A stretch of DNA of 64,000 bases, from assembly GCF_003469205.1 (NCBI RefSeq), contig NZ_QSIN01000006.1, positions 91,545 through 155,544 on the forward strand, written 5' to 3'. The stretch comes from Collinsella sp. AM33-4BH (lineage in GTDB: Bacteria > Actinomycetota > Coriobacteriia > Coriobacteriales > Coriobacteriaceae). Positions within the stretch are counted from its first letter, which is position 1. Each line of letters opens with the position of its first letter. The notes under the pieces are model-generated. The model saw nothing but the letters and a program-made list of their open reading frames with translations. It did not search any database and was not told the DNA's origin. A program made the position numbers and the translations under genes. Below are positions 32,712 to 41,055 of the stretch, one piece after another.

Positions 32712-34455
32712 GGCGGACCATCTCCTTGGTAATGCGAACGACATCGCTGACCTCGCTCACCTGTGCAAAAGCGGGCGAGACGGAAGATGCCAGACGGCGC
32801 GAGAGTTCAATAACCTGGGGCGGCTCAACATAGGCACGCTGCATGAGATCGATGTTCGAGAATAGCTCGTGCGTGCGGCCGCGGTCGAGGATGCTACCGT
32901 CGGCCATTACCACAATGCGCTCGGCAAAATCCGAGACGACTTCCATATCGTGGCAGACCATGATAACGGCGCAGCCGCGCTCGGCCATGGTGCGCACCGT
33001 TTCCATGACGGTCATGCACTCGCGGTAATCAAGGCCGCTCGTGGGCTCGTCGAGCACGACGATCTTGGGCTCAACCACTACGACGGAGGCAAGCGCCACC
33101 ATTTGTCGCTGGCCGCGCGAAAGCGAGAAAGGTGCCTCATCGGCAGGCAGGCCAAAGCGGTCGATAACGAGTCGAGCGCGACGCAGAGCCTCGGCACGGT
33201 CGATGCCGGCAAGCTCCAGGCCAAAAGCGACCTCGTCGAGTACGGTATCCTTGCAGATCTGGCGGTCGGGGTTTTGGAAGAGGGTTGCGACTTCGCGGGC
33301 GATGCGGCTCGTGGGAACGGCCGCGGTATCCAGTCCCGTGACGCGCACGCTGCCCGAGGCGGGCTTGAGCAGGCCTGTGAGCAGCTTGGTGAGCGTGGTC
33401 TTGCCGGCACCGTTTTGGCCGACGATGCCCACGAGCTCGCCGGGATAGAGCGTCAGGCTAAGGTCGTGTACGGCGGCGCCGCCATTGGGATAGGCAAACT
33501 CAACATGGTCGAAGGTGAGTACGGGTTCGGCGTCCTTGGCATGAGGGCGCAACGACGGTGCGTGCGGTGAGCCGGCGGGCGCCTGGGCTTCGCTGGCCGC
33601 GTGTGCGGGGTCGACGATGCCCGAAATCAGGCGCTCGGCCTCATCGACATCCAAGCAAGGGGTACCGCTTACCAGGCCATCGGCCTCGAGGCTATTGAAG
33701 ATACGCGTGACGCGAGGGCAGTCGACGCCGATGGCACGGAGCTCGTCGGTATGCGCGAAGACCTCGTGTGGTTCGCCCTGCAGCGCGATTTCGCCATGGT
33801 TGAGCACGAGCACGCGGTTGCAGTACTCCGAGAGCAGGGCGACCTTTTGCTCAACGACGACGATGGTGATTCCAAGTGCGCGGTTTGCCTCACGCAGCGT
33901 CTCGAAGACCAGCGTGGAGCTGGCAGGGTCGAGTGCCGCGGTGGGCTCGTCGAGAACCAAGACGCGCGGACGCATAGCGAGAATGGCGGCGATGGCTACC
34001 TTTTGCTTCTGTCCGCCCGAGAGGGTGGCAATCTCGCGGTCGCGCAGGTCGCTGATGCCGACGGTCTCGAGCGTTTCGCTCACGCGCTGCTCGATCTGGT
34101 CATGGGGGACGCCAAAGTTCTCGAGGCCAAAGAGCATCTCGTCCTCGACGACCGAGGCGACCATTTGCGTGTCGATATCCTGCAGCACGCTGCCGACGAT
34201 TTGCGACACGTCGGTCAACGAGACCTCGCAGGTGTCGTGGCCGTCAACCATGACGGACCCAAAGAACGTGCCGGTGTAGTGGTGGGGCACGGCGCCCGAC
34301 AGGCAGGCGGCAAGCGTGGACTTGCCGGCGCCCGAGGGCCCGATGATGCCGATGAAATCTCCCTTGTTCACGCTGAGTGAGATGTGGCTGAGCGCCTGCT
34401 CGGTCTGCGTGCCATAGGAGAACGAGACATCGTCGACGTTGATGATCGTTTCCAT
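32704..34455 (-). CDS. Fused double ATP-binding cassette of an ECF transporter
   Basis: A 583-residue protein carrying both EcfA subunits in one chain, energising vitamin or amino-acid import at the inner face of the membrane. The first cassette has GPSGAGKST near residues 39-47, LSGGQKQKVAI near 145 and LVLDEPTAALD near 165. The second has GQNGAGKTT near 342, LSRGQRQMVAL near 448 and VVLDEPTSGLD near 470. The second signature is LSRGQ instead of LSGGQ, a tolerated variant. A variable linker of about 60 residues joins them. It is cotranscribed with the T component (8-bp overlap) and downstream of the S component. Confidence 0.9.
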   Translation of the reverse strand: METIINVDDVSFSYGTQTEQALSHISLSVNKGDFIGIIGPSGAGKSTLAACLSGAVPHHYTGTFFGSVMVDGHDTCEVSLTDVSQIVGSVLQDIDTQMVASVVEDEMLFGLENFGVPHDQIEQRVSETLETVGISDLRDREIATLSGGQKQKVAIAAILAMRPRVLVLDEPTAALDPASSTLVFETLREANRALGITIVVVEQKVALLSEYCNRVLVLNHGEIALQGEPHEVFAHTDELRAIGVDCPRVTRIFNSLEADGLVSGTPCLDVDEAERLISGIVDPAHAASEAQAPAGSPHAPSLRPHAKDAEPVLTFDHVEFAYPNGGAAVHDLSLTLYPGELVGIVGQNGAGKTTLTKLLTGLLKPASGSVRVTGLDTAAVPTSRIAREVATLFQNPDRQICKDTVLDEVAFGLELAGIDRAEALRRARLVIDRFGLPADEAPFSLSRGQRQMVALASVVVVEPKIVVLDEPTSGLDYRECMTVMETVRTMAERGCAVIMVCHDMEVVSDFAERIVVMADGSILDRGRTHELFSNIDLMQRAYVEPPQVIELSRRLASSVSPAFAQVSEVSDVVRITKEMVRRG

Positions 34456-34475
34456 GGATACCTTTCATAGTCATC

Positions 34476-34515
34476 GGGGACGTTCTTTAATGACTAGTCG
34501 TTTAAGAACGTCCCC
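34476..34515. repeat. 40-bp palindrome, REP-like
   Basis: GGGGACGTTCTT (34476-34487) and AAGAACGTCCCC (34504-34515) flank a central GACTAGTC (34492-34499). Such GGGAC-type palindromes recur as REP-like sequences in several anaerobes. A further GGGACAGTC word follows at 34531-34539. Confidence 0.65.
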
Positions 34516-34560
34516 AAGAGCTAGTTGTTTGGGACAGTCTTTGTTGGTGGAGTGCGGAGA

Positions 34561-34661
34561 CGGCTTTACGAGGGGCCCCAGGTTGGCGCGAAAGAGGAGC
34601 GAAGCGTACTTGGGTACGCGAGCGACGAATGAACGCCAAGATGGGGTGGCTCATAAAGCCG
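34561..34661. repeat. Dispersed palindromic element, copy 2 (inverted relative to copy 1)
   Basis: Outer arms CGGCTTTA (34561-34568) and TAAAGCCG (34654-34661) enclose a core that is the reverse complement of the one at 10290-10365. Shared words include CGTCGCTCGCGTACC, AAGTACGC and CTCCTCTTTC. Only the core is conserved; the arms differ. It lies between the S-component stop and the ATPase start on minus. Confidence 0.7.
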
Positions 34662-34667
34662 AGCGGG

Positions 34668-35240
34668 TTAGTTGAGCTTCAGGGCCTTCTGAATGGGCAG
34701 ATAGAGGGCGCCGACCAGAATGGCGTTAAAGACGGCGGTCATGGCGACGACGGGCAGCATAGCGGCGGCGAGCTCGCCGACCACGCCAAGCATGGCCATC
34801 TTGATAACCATGAAGATGACGCCGGAGACAAAGGTGGTCACGAAGGTAGCGACGATGGCGACGGCAGGCTTGACCTGACCGTTCTTGCCGGCGGCGTTGA
34901 CGATGCCGGCCATGAGCATGGCGGCGATGCCCTCGGCGGCAAAATCGACGAACGGCGAAGTGGTGGTGATCTGGATCACGGCAGCCGAGATGAGGCCAAT
35001 GACGAGCGCCTGGCCGATGTTGGGGCGAACGACCAGGATGGTGAGGCAGAAGGCCGAGATGATGAACTCGGGGCTGATCATGCCGCCCGAGATGCCCGAG
35101 ATTGCCTTGCCGACGGTGAAGTTGAGGATGAAGCCGGCGGCGAGCAGGATGGCGAGCAGGACGAGGGCGCGGACATCGAGTTTGCCACGGTCGGCGGTCT
35201 GGACGGTGCGGGGCTGGGTGGCGGTGGTGTTCTGAGACAT
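34668..35240 (-). CDS. ECF transporter S component, probable tryptophan-binding (TrpP-like)
   Basis: A 190-residue integral membrane protein with five or six spans, the substrate-specific subunit of the ECF module. Conserved-looking helices include GGMISPEFIISAFCLTILVV and VSGVIFMVIKMAML, and the ISAAVIQITTTSPFVDF loop resembles TrpP-family S proteins. ATG 35240 follows GAAAGG on minus. The strongest clue to substrate is the leader: a 22-residue peptide with three consecutive Trp codons and a terminator, which indicates control by tryptophanyl-tRNA charging. The T and fused A components follow in the same direction. Tryptophan specificity is inferred, not proven. Confidence 0.75.
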   Translation of the reverse strand: MSQNTTATQPRTVQTADRGKLDVRALVLLAILLAAGFILNFTVGKAISGISGGMISPEFIISAFCLTILVVRPNIGQALVIGLISAAVIQITTTSPFVDFAAEGIAAMLMAGIVNAAGKNGQVKPAVAIVATFVTTFVSGVIFMVIKMAMLGVVGELAAAMLPVVAMTAVFNAILVGALYLPIQKALKLN

Positions 35241-35322
35241 GGTGAAAATCCTTTCGGAAGGGGATTGCAAGAGAAAAGCGGAGGCGCGTGATGCGAATGC
35301 GATCGGGCTCGAGATAGAAAAA

Positions 35323-35346
35323 GGCCCCCGGTCGAAACCGGAGGCC
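35323..35346 (-). terminator. Attenuator terminator of the tryptophan leader
   Basis: On minus, GGCCTCCGGT (35337-35346) pairs with ACCGGGGGCC (35323-35332) over a 4-nt loop, followed by TTTTT (35318-35322). It lies between the Trp leader peptide and the S-component start. Confidence 0.85.
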
Positions 35347-35384
35347 TTCCAATCACCTAGAGCGCAAAAACAGGCGTGAGGGAC

Positions 35385-35453
35385 TCACTGTCGACCGATC
35401 GTATTCGCATCACGCCACCACCAGTTGTTGAGAGATTTCATCGTGTTCTTCAT
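35385..35453 (-). CDS. Tryptophan leader peptide (22 residues, Trp-Trp-Trp)
   Basis: A short frame starting at 35453, preceded on minus by AAAGGAG with 8-nt spacing and closed by TGA at 35385-35387. Residues 11-13 are three consecutive Trp (TGG TGG TGG), in the context LNNWWWRD. The Trp-codon segment GGCGTGA is complementary to TCACGCC just beyond the stop (about 35373-35379), the 1:2 pairing of classical trp attenuators. A competing stem with the AGGTGA region before the terminator is plausible. Ribosome stalling at the Trp codons under tryptophan limitation would favour read-through into the ECF operon. Confidence 0.85.
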   Translation of the reverse strand: MKNTMKSLNNWWWRDANTIGRQ

Positions 35454-35511
35454 GTTGGTGGCTCCTTTCGTGATGCCGTGGCGCGGTCGCACCTAGTTGC
35501 TGTTGCGCTGC

Positions 35512-35520
35512 ACTATAGCA
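35512..35520 (-). promoter_or_regulatory. Extended -10 promoter of the tryptophan leader
   Basis: On minus, TGC-TATAGT gives an extended -10 element at 35512-35520, placing the start of transcription near 35505 and about 50 bases ahead of the leader peptide. A clear -35 is not seen. Confidence 0.5.
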
Positions 35521-35606
35521 CAGCGAAGTGTGTGCGGGGAAATCTTTTTTAAAAAGATTTCAGGCGGGTTTCCCGTGGGTTTCCCGTCGGCCAAAAAGGC
35601 GGGTTA

Positions 35607-35640
35607 AGCGGGCGAGGCTGCCATTGCTGCCTCGCCCGCT
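35607..35640 (-). terminator. Intrinsic terminator of the C69 dipeptidase gene
   Basis: AGCGGGCGAGGC (35607-35618) and GCCTCGCCCGCT (35629-35640) form a perfect 12-bp stem. On minus a T-run follows near 35593-35597. Confidence 0.8.
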
Positions 35641-35651
35641 CAGCTAAGACG

Positions 35652-37613
35652 TTACTCCTTATTGCGACGGTAGAGGAAGTAACCGCCTGCGGAGATGACG
35701 GCAACGCCAGCGATGGCGAATGCGGCCACCATGCGGCCATCAAAACGATCGCCAGTGGTGGGCAGGCCGCCCTTGGTGTTCGTCTTGTTGGTGGTTACTG
35801 TGGTCGTGGTGTCGGACTTGCCAGGCTTCTCGGGCTTGGTGGTGGGCTGCTCGGGCTTAGCGGGCTGCTCGGGCTTAGCGGGCTGCTCGGGGGTACCGGG
35901 CTGCTCAGGAGTACCAGGCTGCTCGGGGGTGCCAGGCTGATCCGGGGTTACCGGGTCGGTGGCAAGAGCGTCCTTGGCGTAGGTGATGGACACCTTGAGG
36001 CCGTTGGTCTCGGTGTTCAGGTCGCTCGGGGTGAAGGGCGTGCTGAAATCCTCAGCCTTCAGATAAGCGCGCATCTCCTGGAGCAGGGCCTTGCACTTGA
36101 CGTAGGTGTTCTCAGTGGCAGCCTTGCCGGCCTTGTTTGCCAGGGCGGTGCGGCCCTCAGTGGTGGTCTCGGCCTGCATAGCAGCATCGACCTCAAGGTT
36201 CTGTTCGATGAGCTCGTTCTGGAGAGCGTCGAGGTAGGCGCGAACGCCGGTGCCGAGCTGCTCGCGGTGCTCGTAGCAGAGGGAACTAATGTCCATGAGG
36301 ACGTAGTTGATGGAGTTCTCGGGCTCCTCGTTGTTCACGATGTCCGTCTCTTCGCAGTGATCGTAGGAGACATCCTGATTGCTGAAGTAGGGGCTGACCT
36401 CGGTGAGCAGTGCAGAGTACAGAGGAATAGCGACGGAGTAGGCGGCGCGGGAGAGCATCTCCCACTGAATGGTCGCGATCTCGGGGTCCATGTCCTGACG
36501 GATCTGGAAGAGGTTGGTCTCGGTGCTTCTTTCGGTGCCGATGGCGTAGACACCGTCGGTGTTGGCGTTGAGGCCGGGGACATTTTCGCCGCGGTTGCCA
36601 AATGCACGGATCATCTCAAAGGTGTTCCAGTCGGACTTGCCGGGCTGGAAGAACAGGGGCTGGATCTCGCTGACCATGGCCCCGATTTGGTCGGGGCCTT
36701 TTTTCGGTTTAACCGTGACGATGTCGTAATCCGCGCCCTTGGTCAACGGGGCCATGAAGTAATCGCGGCCCTGGACATAGCGAGTCCACTGATGAACGCC
36801 GGAATCGGCGACGCTTTTGCCATAGGTCTTGGCAACGTCGAACTTGCCGTCGGTGTACTCGGCGAAGCCATTTTTCTCGGGCATGGTCTGGATGCCCTCG
36901 GAGTGGAGGCAGTTCTCGGTGTCATCAAGGTTGACATCGTAATTGAGTCCGCCGATGTTGGGGTTGAGTGAGGCGACGTCATCGGCGAGCTTCATGGCGA
37001 TCCACTGGTGGCCGGAAAGTGCGGCAAACAGCCAAGTCTCGTTGCTGTCGGCGATGATAATCTGATCGTTGCCGTTGGCGCCCTGCTCGTCGATGATCTT
37101 GCCGAGGAGCTCGACACCCTCACGTGCTTTGGCACTTTCGCCTAAGATAACGCTGCCGTAGCTATACTCGCCAATGCCAGTGTCGGTCAGGGGGTCTGCC
37201 TTGGCGGCTTTATCGTTCATGTTGGTGGTCAGCGTTGCGGAGCAGGACACGCCCTTCTCATTGATGCCTGCCTCAGAGTAGGCATCATAGCGCCCGTGCC
37301 ACTGCGAAGGATGATCGCGCACGTAGCTATAACGATATGTAGTCTTGGTCGACCTGTATGAGAAGCCGGACTCGTCTGAGCCGTAGGTATACCCGGGGGC
37401 ATGCGACGGCTCAATGCCAAAGTGCTTGAGGTAGCGCGGGCCAAAGTCCTCGGCGCGACCATAGTACGTGTTGTTGTCGGCCGTAAGGTTTTTGCCCATG
37501 TACATTTGCGTGCAGGCGAGCGCAGATGTCGGCATGGACATGATGGTCGCAGCTCCAAAGGCGAGGCCTATGCCTAGCTTCTTGAGCGCGTTGACGGGGC
37601 GAGTTTTCCTCAT
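35652..37613 (-). CDS. Sortase-anchored C69-family dipeptidase
   Basis: A 653-residue exported Ntn-hydrolase. The signal peptide ends ...TSALA, exposing Cys34 (CTQMYMG) as the N-terminal nucleophile expected for C69 dipeptidases. The catalytic region extends to about residue 490. A stalk with Pro-Glu-Gln-Pro repeats (about 560-600) precedes the cell-wall sorting signal LPTTG near 620, a hydrophobic span and a basic tail RRNKE. The protein is therefore linked to peptidoglycan by a sortase and probably degrades dipeptides at the cell surface. No sortase gene lies in the window. Confidence 0.9.
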   Translation of the reverse strand: MRKTRPVNALKKLGIGLAFGAATIMSMPTSALACTQMYMGKNLTADNNTYYGRAEDFGPRYLKHFGIEPSHAPGYTYGSDESGFSYRSTKTTYRYSYVRDHPSQWHGRYDAYSEAGINEKGVSCSATLTTNMNDKAAKADPLTDTGIGEYSYGSVILGESAKAREGVELLGKIIDEQGANGNDQIIIADSNETWLFAALSGHQWIAMKLADDVASLNPNIGGLNYDVNLDDTENCLHSEGIQTMPEKNGFAEYTDGKFDVAKTYGKSVADSGVHQWTRYVQGRDYFMAPLTKGADYDIVTVKPKKGPDQIGAMVSEIQPLFFQPGKSDWNTFEMIRAFGNRGENVPGLNANTDGVYAIGTERSTETNLFQIRQDMDPEIATIQWEMLSRAAYSVAIPLYSALLTEVSPYFSNQDVSYDHCEETDIVNNEEPENSINYVLMDISSLCYEHREQLGTGVRAYLDALQNELIEQNLEVDAAMQAETTTEGRTALANKAGKAATENTYVKCKALLQEMRAYLKAEDFSTPFTPSDLNTETNGLKVSITYAKDALATDPVTPDQPGTPEQPGTPEQPGTPEQPAKPEQPAKPEQPTTKPEKPGKSDTTTTVTTNKTNTKGGLPTTGDRFDGRMVAAFAIAGVAVISAGGYFLYRRNKE

Positions 37614-37632
37614 TTTCCCTCCCAGCGTGCGA

Positions 37633-37656
37633 AAGCCCTCTGTCGCCAGAGGGCTT
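37633..37656 (-). promoter_or_regulatory. Leader hairpin just before the C69 dipeptidase start
   Basis: AAGCCCTCTG (37633-37642) and CAGAGGGCTT (37647-37656) form a perfect 10-bp stem over 4 nt, about 20 bases before the start codon on minus. It may attenuate or stabilise the message. Confidence 0.5.
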
Positions 37657-37850
37657 CAGCCAATAAAGACACCTCATTAGCGTAACGAACTGGAAACAAT
37701 ATTCATCTATGAAAGAAACTTACTCGATAAGCGTGATGAAATATGCGATGAGCGGTTAATCGTACTCAGTTTGCAGCTTTACTTTAATAAAGACGCCCTG
37801 TAATTACTGTAGCCGAATAAAGTAGCTGGGAATGCCCGAAATGAAAATCC
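37657..37850. other. AT-rich intergenic region upstream of the dipeptidase
   Basis: No credible gene. It probably contains the promoter of the minus-strand dipeptidase, but no well-formed -35/-10 pair could be fixed. Confidence 0.3.
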
Positions 37851-37881
37851 CCCGCTGTTTGACGAATGCATAAACAGCGGG
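37851..37881 (-). terminator. Intrinsic terminator after the 30-residue membrane peptide
   Basis: CCCGCTGTTT (37851-37860) and AAACAGCGGG (37872-37881) form a perfect 10-bp stem. On minus it is followed by GATTTTC. Confidence 0.75.
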
Positions 37882-37919
37882 AGAGGCCATAACTGGATGA
37901 ATATCATACCAATGTGGAT

Positions 37920-38012
37920 TTACTTCTTTCGGCGGTGAATCACGTTGATGGCGTAACCGACGAGCATGGCCAAGACGATGACAATAAAGCCGATCAGGGG
38001 ATTGTCGTTCAT
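37920..38012 (-). CDS. 30-residue single-span membrane peptide
   Basis: A very short gene with strong translation signals: on minus, AGGAGGACCCC precedes ATG 38012, and TAA is at 37920-37922. The peptide is Met-Asn-Asp-Asn-Pro, a hydrophobic stretch IGFIVIVLAMLVGYAINVI, then His-Arg-Arg-Lys-Lys. This is one membrane span with a basic cytoplasmic end. It starts 9 bases after the diacylglycerol kinase stop and is followed by a terminator, so it is the second gene of that operon. Function unknown; small modulators of membrane enzymes look like this. Confidence 0.7.
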   Translation of the reverse strand: MNDNPLIGFIVIVLAMLVGYAINVIHRRKK

Positions 38013-38021
38013 GGGGTCCTC

Positions 38022-38939
38022 CTATTTTCCGAGCGGTGAGAATTCGTCGACGATGAGGTCGAGGCATTGCGGAAGCGCGCGGGCTCCAAAGACGCCCGAA
38101 TTGCTGGAGATAATCTCGCCATCGAACTGCATGCCCAGCGACGGGGTGCAGGTGATCTTGGCTTCCTTGGTCTGGATGATCTTGAACTGCGGGCGCCCGA
38201 GTACCTTGCCGGCGGGATCAAGCGCAGCGGTGATCACAGTAGGCAGCAGCTGCACGGTGCGCACGGGTTCTATGACCGCAATGTCGACCATGCCATCGTT
38301 CATGCGGCAGTCGGGGAACAGGTTGATGTCGTTTTGGATGACCGAGGTGTTGCCGGCCATGCAGCAGATGCCGTCGAGCTCCTCGACAATGCCGTCATGC
38401 TCAATCGTAAAGTGCGCCACCGTGGGGTTGGGCGTGGCGAGCGCAGAGAGGAAGTAGGCGATCTCGCCGATGTCGTTTTTGGTGGGAGCGGCCTTCATCA
38501 TGATCTCGGCGTCGAAGCCCGAGCCGGCGATGATGATAAAGCCGTGGCGCTTCTCGTTGCCGTCCTCGTCGAGCCAAAAGAGCTCGCCCATGTCGACTTT
38601 GACCGTGCGACCGGCACGGCAGGCCTTGGCGAGCGCCGCCGCCTCAGGGGCATTGCCGATGTTGTTGAAGAACAGGCAGGCCGTACCGGAGGGGAAGATG
38701 AGCGTGGGGACACCGCATCCGCGCATCTGATCGAGCACGTTGGAGACGGTGCCGTCGCCGCCCGAAACGACCACGCGATCAAACTCGCGCACGTCTGCCA
38801 CGGCGTCCTCGGGCTCCATGCCATCGCCGATAAAGCGCATCACGACCTCGTCGCCGCCTTGCGCGAGGGCGTGCGTGAATGCGTAGATTTCATCTGAGCT
38901 GGGGCCCGATGCCGGGTTGTGGATGATAAGGCAGCGCAT
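38022..38939 (-). CDS. Diacylglycerol/lipid kinase family protein
   Basis: A 305-residue cytoplasmic lipid kinase of the DagK/YegS/LCB5 family, using ATP to phosphorylate diacylglycerol or a related lipid at the membrane surface. NPASG at residues 8-12 and the nucleotide motif GGDGT at 60-64 are intact. The following PSGTACLFFNNIG departs from the common GTANDFA but keeps GTA. The MQFDGEII motif near 270 is the C-terminal ligand region. A 30-residue membrane peptide is encoded 9 bases downstream, suggesting a functional pair. Confidence 0.85.
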   Translation of the reverse strand: MRCLIIHNPASGPSSDEIYAFTHALAQGGDEVVMRFIGDGMEPEDAVADVREFDRVVVSGGDGTVSNVLDQMRGCGVPTLIFPSGTACLFFNNIGNAPEAAALAKACRAGRTVKVDMGELFWLDEDGNEKRHGFIIIAGSGFDAEIMMKAAPTKNDIGEIAYFLSALATPNPTVAHFTIEHDGIVEELDGICCMAGNTSVIQNDINLFPDCRMNDGMVDIAVIEPVRTVQLLPTVITAALDPAGKVLGRPQFKIIQTKEAKITCTPSLGMQFDGEIISSNSGVFGARALPQCLDLIVDEFSPLGK

Positions 38940-39037
38940 ACTTACGTTCCCGTTCTGTGACTAACCGAGTATAGTTGTAAGGCAATGCCGATATCCTACC
39001 CGTGTTTTTCGGGCCTAACCTTATTCGATGGGTTGAT

Positions 39038-40171
39038 ATGTACATTTCCACACATCAGGCTCTACTCGACTTTTGCCAGCGCGCCCGTGAGTTTGACGCG
39101 ATTGCCGTCGATACCGAGTTTTTGCGCGAGCGCACGTTCCATCCGCGCCTGTGTTTGGTTCAGATTGCCACCCCTGCCGAGAGCGTCGCGGTCGACCCTC
39201 TGGTGATCGACGACCTGTCGCCGCTGGCCGAGCTTATGGCCGACGAGAGCGTGACCAAAGTCTTCCACGCCTGCTCGCAGGATATGGAGGTTATGCTCCA
39301 TACCGTGGGCGTGCTGCCGCGTCCGATTTTTGACACGCAGGTGGCCGCCGCCTTTTTGGGCGAACGCCAGCAGATTTCCTACGGCGCGCTCGTGCAGACG
39401 TTTTGCGGCGTCTCGCTGCCCAAGACCGAGTCGCTGACCGACTGGTCGCGTCGCCCGCTGACCGACAAACAGATCGAGTACGCGATCGATGACGTCAAGT
39501 ACCTGATCGTCGCCTTTACCGAGATGATGAGCCGCCTGCGCGAGCTGGGCCGCGTGGACTGGGTGCTCGACGAGCTGCGCCCGCTGGCTGACGAGTCGCA
39601 CTATCGCGCCGATCGCCACGAGGCGTTCCGTAAGGTCAAACGCATCAATTCGTGCAGCCGTCACCAGTTGGGCATCGCGCGCGAGCTCGCCGCCTGGCGC
39701 GAGGACCGCGCCGAGCGCCGCAACATCCCGCGCAAGTGGGTCATGTCCGACGATACGCTGCTGGCGCTCGTTAAGCGCAATCCCGTGCGCGTTGAGGAGT
39801 TCCGTAGCATTCGCGGTACCGACCAGTTGGGGGAGCGCGACGTGGACGGCGCGCTCATGGCCATCAAGCGCGGTGCGAGCTGCCCGCACGATCGCCTGCC
39901 GCTCATGGTGCGCGGGCATCGCCAGATTTCGCCGGAGCTTGAGAGCGTGACGGACCTGATGTATGCGCTTATTCGCTTGGTTGCCGAGCGCTCGGGGGTG
40001 GCGACCTCGGTCATTGCCTCGCGCGATGACCTGGCCGATTACATCGAGCATCCTGAGCAAAGCCCCCTGCGCGAAGGCTGGCGTTTTGAGCTTGTGGGTT
40101 CGCGCCTGGACGATCTGCTTTCCGGCAATATGGGGCTCACCGTGAAGGACGGAAAGATTGAGTTGTTATAG
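39038..40171 (+). CDS. rnd: Ribonuclease D
   Basis: A 377-residue 3'-5' exoribonuclease that trims tRNA precursors. The DEDD exonuclease motifs appear as VDTEFLRE (residues 26-33), HACSQDMEVM near 79-88 and YAIDDVKYL near 150. Residues about 205-290 form the first HRDC-type helical domain (LGIARELAAWREDRAERRNIPR). ATG 39038 begins at the first family-like residues; no strong Shine-Dalgarno is present. It is transcribed divergently from the lipid kinase gene. Confidence 0.9.
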   Translation: MYISTHQALLDFCQRAREFDAIAVDTEFLRERTFHPRLCLVQIATPAESVAVDPLVIDDLSPLAELMADESVTKVFHACSQDMEVMLHTVGVLPRPIFDTQVAAAFLGERQQISYGALVQTFCGVSLPKTESLTDWSRRPLTDKQIEYAIDDVKYLIVAFTEMMSRLRELGRVDWVLDELRPLADESHYRADRHEAFRKVKRINSCSRHQLGIARELAAWREDRAERRNIPRKWVMSDDTLLALVKRNPVRVEEFRSIRGTDQLGERDVDGALMAIKRGASCPHDRLPLMVRGHRQISPELESVTDLMYALIRLVAERSGVATSVIASRDDLADYIEHPEQSPLREGWRFELVGSRLDDLLSGNMGLTVKDGKIELL

Positions 40172-40235
40172 GGAAGCCTAGTCTGCTGAGTGGGTAGAAT
40201 GCCTCCAACGTGTAACTCGATTCGGAGGAATTCGT

Positions 40236-40940
40236 ATGCCCTACTACTATGGATACGGCTTTGGCATCGACCCGCTGTACCTGCTGGTTGTGCTTGTCTG
40301 CACGGTGCTTGGCCTTGCCGCACAGAACTATATCAATTCGACGTACAAGACGTGGTCCAAGGTTCGCTCGGACGGCGACACGGGCGCTGCGGTCGCGCGC
40401 CGCATGCTCGACGCCAACGGCTGCAATGCCGTGGGTATCAAGGGCGTCGCTGGTGAGCTTACCGACCACTACAACCCGCAGGACAACAATCTGTATCTGT
40501 CGGATTCCAACCGTTCGGGCGGCTCGGTCGCAAGCGTTGCTGTCGCTTGTCACGAGGCAGGCCATGCCGCTCAGCGTCAAAGCGGCTATACCATGATGAA
40601 GGTACGCACCGCCCTCGTGCCGGTCGTCAACTTTACCCAGAACACTTGGACCATCGTGCTGCTCATGGGCCTGTTTATGAACATCGCGGGACTCACGACC
40701 CTCGCGCTGATCTTCTTCTCGTTTAGCGTGCTGTTCCAGTTCGTTACGCTGCCGGTCGAGATTGACGCCAGTCGGCGCGCCGTGGCGTATATTGAGCAGT
40801 CGGGTATGAGCTCCAAGCAGGTCAACGGTGCCAAGAAGGTCTTGACGGCAGCCGCGCTTACCTACGTGGCGGCGGCACTCACCTCGATTATTCAGCTGCT
40901 CTATCTTATGGCTCGCTACAACAGAAACTCCAACCGATAA
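40236..40940 (+). CDS. Zinc membrane metallopeptidase (YugP type)
   Basis: A 234-residue membrane protease-like protein of the Zn_peptidase_2 (YugP) family. The HEAGHA zinc motif is near residue 105, with membrane spans at about 8-26, 130-175 and 205-225. The substrate is not known for this family; roles in membrane protein turnover are assumed. TCGGAGGA precedes the start. It is monocistronic. Neighbouring genes (RNase D, exonuclease VII) give no direct clue. Confidence 0.85.
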   Translation: MPYYYGYGFGIDPLYLLVVLVCTVLGLAAQNYINSTYKTWSKVRSDGDTGAAVARRMLDANGCNAVGIKGVAGELTDHYNPQDNNLYLSDSNRSGGSVASVAVACHEAGHAAQRQSGYTMMKVRTALVPVVNFTQNTWTIVLLMGLFMNIAGLTTLALIFFSFSVLFQFVTLPVEIDASRRAVAYIEQSGMSSKQVNGAKKVLTAAALTYVAAALTSIIQLLYLMARYNRNSNR

Positions 40941-41055
40941 CAAATTGGGTCGCTGGGCGCCGCGGGGATTTGTGTCCCCGCGGCGCTGTACTATGTGTTG
41001 GACTTGAATTTGCGCAGGGCCAGAGCCTTTGTGCACGATAACGAAAGGAGGTTGC

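Noticed and set aside
35850..35950. CRISPR-like or minisatellite DNA repeat
   Set aside because: It is coding sequence for Pro-Glu-Gln-Pro units in the dipeptidase stalk; no unique spacers.
38022..38939. NAD kinase
   Set aside because: GGDGT is shared, but NPASG at the start and the C-terminal FDGE motif fit the diacylglycerol kinase family.
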